Source of the DNA: Terrimesophilobacter sp039923755
Lineage (GTDB): Bacteria > Actinomycetota > Actinomycetes > Actinomycetales > Microbacteriaceae
Assembly (NCBI GenBank): GCA_039923755.1
Contig: JBDTCD010000182.1
Location: 1 to 6,712, forward strand
Length of the DNA stretch: 6,712 bases
Direction of reading: 5' to 3'
The first letter of the stretch is position 1. Every line of letters starts with the position of its first letter. The position numbers and the translations under genes are program-made. The notes under the pieces were generated by a model, which made no database searches, was not told the DNA's origin, and worked only from the letters and a program-made list of their open reading frames with translations. Below are positions 1 to 4,994 of the stretch, in pieces.

Positions 1-322
1 ACCCCCGAATGAGCAGCCACGCTCTCGCGTCGAGCCGTTGGCCCCGCTGCAGCGTCGCGTCGGGCTCACGGAAGGTCTCCACCTTCCCGGCAAGGCCAAG
101 TGGCAATCGGGCGCGGCCGGCAATAAGTTCGGTGTCGGTCACCATGACAGTCGGTGCGGAGAGAATGAGAATCCCCACGCAGCTGGCGTAAAGGACGATC
201 GCCACAATGATGCCGACCATTTCATTGATGGGCCAAAACACCAGAAGACTTGCCGGGATGACCAGCGCCATCGCCACATACAGCCATGCAGAGGCCCAAA
301 GGCGCTCTCGGTAGATCGTCAT
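1..322 (-). CDS. DUF3093 family membrane protein (3' end beyond window)
   Basis: This gene reads leftward from an ATG at 322 and is still open at the window edge, so 107 N-terminal residues are visible. Two hydrophobic stretches, about residues 12-30 and 35-55, look like a membrane hairpin, with the short charged start MTIYRERLW in front. After the second segment comes a polar region, PTVMVTDTELIAGRARLPL, then KVETFREPDATLQRGQRLDARAWLLIRG, which resembles the conserved soluble part of DUF3093 proteins. The family is about 150 residues long, so roughly 40 residues are probably missing. The function is unknown; it is a small membrane protein found mainly in actinobacteria and commonly encoded divergently from dut, as here. 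The start is supported by the family-like YRERLW beginning. No well-spaced ribosome binding site is visible: a GGGG run lies only 1 nt from the ATG. The family call is from recall of the sequence pattern, not a profile search. Confidence 0.8.
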   Translation of the reverse strand, partial: MTIYRERLWASAWLYVAMALVIPASLLVFWPINEMVGIIVAIVLYASCVGILILSAPTVMVTDTELIAGRARLPLGLAGKVETFREPDATLQRGQRLDARAWLLIRG

Positions 323-371
323 ACCCCTATTCGACCAGACTTTGGGGCTGGCTCTGCACTAACCTCGAAAC
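323..371. promoter_or_regulatory. Divergent intergenic promoter region between DUF3093 gene and dut
   Basis: This 49-bp gap is the only non-coding DNA between two genes pointing away from each other, so promoters for both must lie in it or reach into the coding sequences. On the plus strand TAACCT (360-365) matches the actinobacterial -10 pattern TANNNT and ends 6 nt before the dut GTG. On the minus strand no clear -10 is seen; TCGAAT, 7-12 nt ahead of the ATG, is only a weak candidate. No convincing -35 hexamer was found for either direction. No good palindrome stands out; CCAG (335-338) and CTGG (348-351) are complementary but too short to mean much. Confidence 0.5.
360..365 (+). promoter_or_regulatory. 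Putative -10 element of a leaderless dut promoter
   Basis: TAACCT fits TANNNT, the dominant -10 pattern for vegetative sigma factors in actinobacteria. A transcript starting 7 nt after it would begin exactly at the dut GTG (372). The lack of a purine-rich Shine-Dalgarno sequence ahead of this start supports a leaderless mRNA. The hexamer is common by chance, so this remains an inference from position. Confidence 0.35.
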
Positions 372-848
372 GTGAGTGACGGAGTTGAGGTCCTGTTCGT
401 TGGCGAGAGGGCACCTGAGTACGCCCATCCAGGCGATGCCGGCGCCGACCTATCGGCGGCCGAGGCCATGACGTTGGGGCCTGGCGAGCGCGCGACAATC
501 GGCACAGGCCTGTCGATTGCTCTGCCACATGGGTTCGTAGGCTTCGTGGTCCCGCGCAGCGGCCTGGCGTCACGGCACGGCATCACGATCGTGAACAGCC
601 CCGGCACGGTCGATGCGGGTTACCGGGGTGAAATCCGGGTGACGATTCTGAATACGGACAGTTCCGTGCCGTATTCTATTGCCGTCGGCGATCGGATCGC
701 CCAGTTGATCGTGATGCCGGTCTTGCGCGCCTCTTTCATCCCTGTAGGCTCGCTCCCCGGAAGCCACCGCGGTGACGCGGGGTTCGGATCGACCGGTTAT
801 CGCGATTCTGGCGGTAGTACGATCGCCGAATCGCAGTCAGGAGCATAG
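372..848 (+). CDS. dut: Deoxyuridine 5'-triphosphate nucleotidohydrolase (dUTPase)
   Basis: This cytosolic enzyme hydrolyses dUTP to dUMP and pyrophosphate, keeping uracil out of DNA and supplying dUMP to thymidylate synthase. The 158-residue length is typical of the homotrimeric dUTPase family. All five family motifs are visible in order: DAGADL (22-27), PRSGLASRHGI (61-71), VNSPGTVDAGYRGEI (74-88) with catalytic Asp81, GDRIAQLIVMPV (106-117), and the C-terminal glycine-rich arm RGDAGFGSTG (133-142), which closes over the nucleotide. A short serine- and glycine-rich tail follows, of no recognised role. The start is a GTG at 372, giving MSDGVEVLFVG; there is no clear ribosome binding site, but a TANNNT hexamer lies 6 nt upstream, consistent with leaderless translation. 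The stop is followed after 2 nt by the DUF3710 gene, so the two are almost certainly co-transcribed. An intact, presumably active enzyme. Confidence 0.97.
   Translation: MSDGVEVLFVGERAPEYAHPGDAGADLSAAEAMTLGPGERATIGTGLSIALPHGFVGFVVPRSGLASRHGITIVNSPGTVDAGYRGEIRVTILNTDSSVPYSIAVGDRIAQLIVMPVLRASFIPVGSLPGSHRGDAGFGSTGYRDSGGSTIAESQSGA
839..843 (+). promoter_or_regulatory. Ribosome binding site for the DUF3710 gene
   Basis: AGGAG lies inside the last codons of dut and is spaced 7 nt from the GTG at 851. It supports that GTG as the start and suggests translation coupled to the end of dut. Confidence 0.65.
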
Positions 849-850
849 TC

Positions 851-1492
851 GTGGACGAAGCAGTAGATCCGGCGCTGGACGGCCAGAACGAGCAAGAGCA
901 GGCGAAGTCCGGTCCGGCCGACCGCTCGACCGCCGGCCCACTGGATGAGGCGGAGGCAAACGCCGTCCGGCCGTACGTCGACCTTGGCGGTGTGAAGATT
1001 CTGCCGCGGGATGGTCTTCAACTTCGACTTGAGGTGGAGGAGAGCAGCCAGCGCGTGGTTGCCGTGGGTCTGGACTACGCGGGTTCCACGCTGCAAATCC
1101 AGCCTTTCGCAGCACCTCGCTCGACAGGCCTCTGGCATGAGATCCGACACCAGATCGCCGACCAGATCGCCAAGCAGGGCGGGACGACGAAACTCACGGT
1201 TGGCCCGTTCGGGCCCGAATTGTTGGCCGAAATTCCCGCGGCGGCTCCCGGACAGCCCGGAGCGAAGCGCCTCGCCAGATTCGTCGGCGTCGACGGACCG
1301 CGCTGGTTCCTGAGGGGAGTTATCGCTGGTGATGCCGTCATCAAACCCGACGCGGCGGCGCTCGTCGAAGACCTCTTCCGCAGCATCGTCGTTGTCCGGG
1401 GCACGACACCCATGCCACCGCGGGATCTCATTCCCCTCGCCATTCCGCAAGCATCGAGCCGCCCGGACCCATCCGCGCCACAGGACGTCTGA
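851..1492 (+). CDS. DUF3710 family protein, function unknown
   Basis: This 213-residue protein has no signal peptide or membrane segment and is probably cytosolic. Residues 1-38 are acidic and Gln/Ala-rich, probably disordered. The ordered part begins at VRPYVDLGGVKILPRDGLQLRLEV (39-62, listed here only as a landmark), followed by a beta-rich core with GLDYAGSTLQIQPFAAPRS (73-91), the helix GLWHEIRHQIADQI (93-106), VGPFGPELLAEIP (117-129), RFVGVDGPRWFLRGVIAG (143-160) and a closing FRSIVVVRGTTPMPPRDLIPL (176-196). These are features I associate with the actinobacterial DUF3710 family. The Pro/Ser-rich last 15 residues look unstructured. No catalytic motif can be named. It begins 2 nt after dut behind a well-placed AGGAG, and the DUF3159 gene follows after 8 nt, so it sits in an operon. 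The recurrent link to dut is the only functional hint. The family call is from recall rather than a profile search. Confidence 0.85.
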   Translation: MDEAVDPALDGQNEQEQAKSGPADRSTAGPLDEAEANAVRPYVDLGGVKILPRDGLQLRLEVEESSQRVVAVGLDYAGSTLQIQPFAAPRSTGLWHEIRHQIADQIAKQGGTTKLTVGPFGPELLAEIPAAAPGQPGAKRLARFVGVDGPRWFLRGVIAGDAVIKPDAAALVEDLFRSIVVVRGTTPMPPRDLIPLAIPQASSRPDPSAPQDV

Positions 1493-1500
1493 CCACGCCA

Positions 1501-2226
1501 GTGACGGGAGAAGAATCGTTCCGCGAAGCGCTCAGTTCCGCGGTTCGCAAGGCCGGGATCGGCCAGGTTGCGCCGGGTGAAGTACCGACGAGCGCATCAC
1601 TCCTCAAGGCTGTCGGGGGAGTGCGCGGGCTCATCGAGGCGGTTCTGCCCGGGTTCGGATTCCTTGTGGTGTACGCCATCACCCGCCAGGTACTGCCTTC
1701 CGTCGTCGCGCCGGTCGCCCTCGCATTGGTGTTCGTCATCATTCGCCTTGCGACGAAGACTCCGCTGACCCAGGCGTTTGCCGGAGTAGTCGGCATCGCA
1801 CTGTCGGCCGGGCTCGCGCTTTTCACCGGCAGGGCTGAGGATAATTTCCTCCTCGGCCTCATCATCAACGTCGTCTCCGTTGTGGTGCTTCTCGTCAGCC
1901 TCCTCGTGCGTTGGCCACTCATCGGGTTGGTCGCCGGGGTCTTAACTAATGAACTGACCGAATGGCGAAACGATAGAGCCAAGCGGCGCGTGCTGACGGT
2001 GGCGACCTGGGCGTGGGTGGGAGTGTTCTCGGTTCGCCTCGCCGTTCAGGTGCCGCTGTACTACACGAGCCAGACCGAGTTGCTCGCCGCCGTCAAACTC
2101 CTCATGGGTATTCCACTCTATGCCGCCATGCTTTGGATCACCTGGCTCCTTGTGACGTCCGTCTACCGGCGGGCTGGCGAATCACCCTCGGCTGGAGGAC
2201 GGCACACGAGCGATACCGGGGAATGA
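1501..2226 (+). CDS. DUF3159 family multi-pass membrane protein
   Basis: This 241-residue integral membrane protein starts with a soluble stretch (1-38) containing AGIGQVAPGEVPTSASLL. GGVRGLIEAVLPGF (39-52) then leads into the first hydrophobic segment. Hydrophobic stretches at about 43-61, 64-82, 92-109, 115-136, a short one near 138-149, and 196-220 suggest five or six membrane passes, with a further possible one around 168-182. Other family-like landmarks are GRAEDNFLLGLIIN (110-123), VRWPLIGL (136-143) and NELTEWR (150-156). The hydrophilic C-terminal tail (221-241) is probably cytoplasmic. DUF3159 proteins are actinobacterial, with no established biochemical role; relatives lie near dut and, in some genomes, near Trk potassium-uptake genes. 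The GTG at 1501 lies 8 nt after the DUF3710 stop. The only Shine-Dalgarno-like sequence is AGGACG (1483-1488), spaced 12 nt, so translational coupling to the upstream gene is likely. The start is supported by the conserved-looking N-terminus. Confidence 0.85.
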   Translation: MTGEESFREALSSAVRKAGIGQVAPGEVPTSASLLKAVGGVRGLIEAVLPGFGFLVVYAITRQVLPSVVAPVALALVFVIIRLATKTPLTQAFAGVVGIALSAGLALFTGRAEDNFLLGLIINVVSVVVLLVSLLVRWPLIGLVAGVLTNELTEWRNDRAKRRVLTVATWAWVGVFSVRLAVQVPLYYTSQTELLAAVKLLMGIPLYAAMLWITWLLVTSVYRRAGESPSAGGRHTSDTGE

Positions 2227-2232
2227 TACATT

Positions 2233-2250
2233 TATCTCGATATCAAGATA
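2233..2250. promoter_or_regulatory. 18-bp inverted repeat, candidate operator upstream of acnA
   Basis: TATCTCGATATCAAGATA is an inverted repeat centred between 2241 and 2242, in which 8 of 9 base pairs match; the one mismatch is C2238 against A2245. It is AT-rich against GC-rich surroundings and fills most of the 50-bp gap between the DUF3159 stop and acnA. Its length and symmetry fit a homodimeric repressor or activator of helix-turn-helix type (for example MarR-, TetR- or GntR-like). It does not resemble the iron box of DtxR/IdeR (TTAGG...CCTAA) or, as I recall it, the AcnR operator of Corynebacterium (CAGNACN3CGTACTG). There are no trailing T residues and the repeat has no loop, so it is not a terminator. 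The regulator is not identified. Confidence 0.55.
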
Positions 2251-2254
2251 GTTT
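2249..2254 (+). promoter_or_regulatory. Putative -10 element of the acnA promoter
   Basis: TAGTTT fits TANNNT and overlaps the right edge of the inverted repeat by 2 nt. Transcription would start near 2261, leaving a leader of about 15 nt that still contains the acnA ribosome binding site. No good -35 hexamer is visible; TGATAC at 2224-2229, on the DUF3159 stop codon, is a weak candidate. If correct, a protein bound to the repeat would cover the promoter core. Confidence 0.3.
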
Positions 2255-2262
2255 TGGCGAGT

Positions 2263-2269
2263 GAAGGAG
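2263..2269 (+). promoter_or_regulatory. Ribosome binding site for acnA
   Basis: GAAGGAG is an excellent match to the anti-Shine-Dalgarno sequence and lies 7 nt before the ATG at 2277, fixing the acnA start. It is the strongest ribosome binding site in the window, in keeping with a highly expressed TCA-cycle enzyme. Confidence 0.85.
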
Positions 2270-2276
2270 TCCGTGA

Positions 2277-4985
2277 ATGTCGGCAGTGAACAGTTTCGGT
2301 GCACAGGACACACTGTCCGTAGGTGGCAAGGATTACCGTGTCTACCGCGTCGACCGGGTTCCGGGGCATGAGAAACTTCCGTTCAGCCTGAAGGTGCTTC
2401 TTGAGAACCAGTTGCGGACCGAGGATGGCAAGAACGTCACTGCCAGCCAGATCCTGGCTCTCGGTTCGTGGGTTCCGCAGGCGGACCCCGACACCGAAAT
2501 CCAGTTCACGCCCGCCCGCGTCATCATGCAGGACTTTACGGGCGTTCCATGCATCGTGGACCTCGCCACCATGCGGGAGGCCGTCGCGGAACTCGGCGGG
2601 GATCCCCGCAAGATCAACCCGCTCGCACCCGCTGAGATGGTCATCGACCACTCCGTCATCGCCGACCTCTTCGGTACCGCGAATGCCTTCGAACGCAATG
2701 TGGAGATCGAGTACGAACGTAATGGGGAGCGTTACCAATTCCTTCGCTGGGGCCAGAGCGCTTTCGACGACTTCAAAGTCGTTCCACCGGGCACCGGAAT
2801 TGTGCACCAGGTGAACATCGAATACCTTGCGCGAGTGACGATGACGCGAATGGTCGACGGTGTGCAGAACGCCTACCCCGACACTCTTGTCGGAACCGAC
2901 TCGCACACGACCATGGTCAACGGCCTTGGAGTTCTCGGCTGGGGAGTTGGAGGCATCGAAGCTGAGGCCGCCATGCTCGGCCAGCCCGTCTCAATGCTCA
3001 TCCCGAAGGTCGTCGGCTTCAAACTCACCGGATCAATCCCGACCGGCGTGACAGCGACGGATGTCGTGCTCACGATCACCCAGATGCTTCGCGCACACGG
3101 CGTGGTCGGCAAGTTCGTCGAGTTCTACGGAGCAGGCGTTGCCCACGTTCCTCTCGCCAATCGGGCCACGATTGGAAACATGAGCCCGGAGTTCGGGTCA
3201 ACCGCCGCGATGTTCCCCATCGACCAGGTCACCCTCGACTACCTTCGGCTCACGAACCGTGGCGAGGAGCAGATCGAACTCATCGAGGCATATTCGAAGC
3301 TGCAGGGGCTGTGGCACGATGCCGACCGTGAGCCCTCGTTCAGCGAATACCTTGAGCTCGACCTCGGGACCGTCGTCCCCTCGATTGCCGGGCCGAAGCG
3401 CCCGCAGGACCGAGTCGAGCTGACGAAAGCCAAAACCCAATTCGAGAAGGACCTCGACGCGTACGTGGCCGGGTCGCACTCGAATCCTGCCGCGGTAGCG
3501 ATGAAGGATGGCCGTGAATTCACCGTCGATCACGGTGCAGTGGCGATCGCCGCCATCACGTCGTGCACGAACACGTCAAACCCTTCCGTCATGCTCGCAG
3601 CGGGGCTGCTTGCCCGTAACGCTTCGCTGAAGGGGCTCAAGTCAAAGCCGTGGGTGAAGACGACCCTTGCACCTGGCTCCAAGGTCGTCACCGACTACTA
3701 CGAGAAGGCCGGGCTCAACGGCTATCTCGAAGATCTGGGCTTCTATCTCGTGGGCTACGGCTGCACGACCTGTATCGGAAACTCAGGTCCCCTCGAAGAC
3801 GAAATCTCGGCTGCCGTGAACCAGAACGACCTCGCGGTGACCGCGGTGCTCTCCGGCAACCGCAACTTCGAGGGCCGCATCAATCCCGACGTGAAGATGA
3901 ACTACCTCGCGAGCCCTCCGCTGGTGATCGCCTATGCTCTCGCCGGTTCGATGGACTTCGACTTTGAGGTGGAATCACTCGGGCAGGATCATGCCGGAAA
4001 TGACGTCTTCCTCAGGGACATTTGGCCGGATGCGGCCGAAGTGCAGAAGACGATCGACGAGTCGATCGACAGCGGGATGTTCGAAAAGCAGTATTCGGGC
4101 GTCTTTGACGGGGACGAGCGCTGGACGTCACTCCCGACGCCTGCGGGGGACGTGTTCGAGTGGAACGAGGCATCCACGTACGTGCGCAGGCCACCGTATT
4201 TCGATGGCATGACGATGGAACTCACTCCAGTGACCGACATCGCGCATGCCCGAGTGCTCGCAACGCTCGGCGATTCAGTGACGACCGACCACATCAGCCC
4301 TGCTGGGAGTATCAAATCCGACAGTCCAGCCGGCCGATATCTGACGGCGCACGGCATTGATCGCAAAGACTTCAACTCCTACGGCTCCCGGCGTGGCAAC
4401 CACGAAGTGATGATCCGCGGAACGTTCGCGAACATCCGCTTGCGCAACCAGCTTCTTGCGGGGGAGAACGACGGCGCGGGGGTTGAGGGTGGTTACACTC
4501 GCGACTTCACAGCGCCGGATGCTCCGCAGGCCTTCATTTACGACGCCTCCGAGAATTATCAGGCGGCGGGCATCCCGCTCGTCGTCCTCGCCGGCAAGGA
4601 GTACGGTTCGGGGTCGAGCCGCGACTGGGCTGCAAAGGGTACGAGCCTTCTCGGAGTTCACGCCGTCATTGCCGAGAGTTTCGAGCGAATCCATCGATCG
4701 AACCTCATCGGAATGGGAGTTGTGCCGCTGCAGTTCCCCGCGGGGGAAGGCTGGACTTCTCTCGGCCTCGACGGCACTGAGAGCATCAGTATCCAGGGAC
4801 TGGACGCGTTGAATCAGGGGATCACACCGAAGAGCGTGCGCGTCATCGCAGAACCGACCGATCAGTCCCGGTCTGGGCGCAGTACGGTTGAATTCGATGC
4901 GGTCGTGCGAATCGACACTCCGGGAGAAGCCGATTACTACCGCAATGGCGGGATCCTGCAGTACGTGCTCAGGAGTCTCGTTTAG
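2277..4985 (+). CDS. acnA: Aconitate hydratase A (aconitase)
   Basis: AcnA isomerises citrate to isocitrate through cis-aconitate in the TCA cycle, using a cytosolic 4Fe-4S cluster. At 902 residues it is within the range of the bacterial AcnA/IRP1-type family. The three cluster ligands are present: Cys430 in TSCTNTSNP, and Cys496 and Cys499 in GYGCTTCIGNSG. Other active-site landmarks are GTDSHTTM (206-213), LGDSVTTDHISPAG (664-677, opening the C-terminal swivel domain) and GSGSSRDWAAKG (from 777, with Arg782 for substrate binding). The order, a long aconitase catalytic core followed by linker and swivel domain, is that of AcnA, not the rearranged AcnB. The ATG at 2277 is set by a strong GAAGGAG. 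The preceding gap holds a palindrome and possible promoter, so acnA may be transcribed separately from the dut group. No acnR-like regulator lies in the window; the next gene, dxs, starts 9 nt later. The reading frame is intact with no missing key residue. Confidence 0.98.
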   Translation: MSAVNSFGAQDTLSVGGKDYRVYRVDRVPGHEKLPFSLKVLLENQLRTEDGKNVTASQILALGSWVPQADPDTEIQFTPARVIMQDFTGVPCIVDLATMREAVAELGGDPRKINPLAPAEMVIDHSVIADLFGTANAFERNVEIEYERNGERYQFLRWGQSAFDDFKVVPPGTGIVHQVNIEYLARVTMTRMVDGVQNAYPDTLVGTDSHTTMVNGLGVLGWGVGGIEAEAAMLGQPVSMLIPKVVGFKLTGSIPTGVTATDVVLTITQMLRAHGVVGKFVEFYGAGVAHVPLANRATIGNMSPEFGSTAAMFPIDQVTLDYLRLTNRGEEQIELIEAYSKLQGLWHDADREPSFSEYLELDLGTVVPSIAGPKRPQDRVELTKAKTQFEKDLDAYVAGSHSNPAAVAMKDGREFTVDHGAVAIAAITSCTNTSNPSVMLAAGLLARNASLKGLKSKPWVKTTLAPGSKVVTDYYEKAGLNGYLEDLGFYLVGYGCTTCIGNSGPLEDEISAAVNQNDLAVTAVLSGNRNFEGRINPDVKMNYLASPPLVIAYALAGSMDFDFEVESLGQDHAGNDVFLRDIWPDAAEVQKTIDESIDSGMFEKQYSGVFDGDERWTSLPTPAGDVFEWNEASTYVRRPPYFDGMTMELTPVTDIAHARVLATLGDSVTTDHISPAGSIKSDSPAGRYLTAHGIDRKDFNSYGSRRGNHEVMIRGTFANIRLRNQLLAGENDGAGVEGGYTRDFTAPDAPQAFIYDASENYQAAGIPLVVLAGKEYGSGSSRDWAAKGTSLLGVHAVIAESFERIHRSNLIGMGVVPLQFPAGEGWTSLGLDGTESISIQGLDALNQGITPKSVRVIAEPTDQSRSGRSTVEFDAVVRIDTPGEADYYRNGGILQYVLRSLV

Positions 4986-4988
4986 GCT
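4983..4988 (+). promoter_or_regulatory. Putative -10 element of a leaderless dxs promoter, overlapping the acnA stop
   Basis: TAGGCT includes the acnA stop codon TAG, fits TANNNT, and ends 6 nt before the dxs ATG, the same geometry as seen at dut. No Shine-Dalgarno sequence lies at a usable distance: the nearest AGGAG, at 4971-4975, is 19 nt from the ATG. No clear -35 was found. A chance match is quite possible. Confidence 0.3.
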
Positions 4989-4994
4989 CGACAC

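Noticed and set aside
323..351. Possible stem-loop from CCCC (324-327) with GGGG (344-347), or CCAG (335-338) with CTGG (348-351).
   Set aside because: The stems are four base pairs, the loops are long, and there is no T tract. The location between divergent starts also makes a terminator implausible.
38..379. A 113-codon plus-strand open frame antisense to the DUF3093 gene and ending just inside dut.
   Set aside because: Its product is rich in His, Arg and Asp without a domain, while the opposite strand encodes a clear two-helix membrane protein with a family-like sequence.
797..1450. A 217-codon antisense open frame over the DUF3710 gene.
   Set aside because: The sense strand has a ribosome binding site, operon spacing and family-like sequence; the antisense product has none of these.
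2232..2906. A 224-codon antisense open frame over the 5' end of acnA, which also covers the palindrome.
   Set aside because: It is the same in-register shadow effect as the longer antisense frame, with an arginine- and histidine-rich translation resembling no family and no promoter or ribosome binding site.
4986..4994. A terminator between acnA and dxs.
   Set aside because: Only 9 nt separate the genes and no inverted repeat with a T tract is present.
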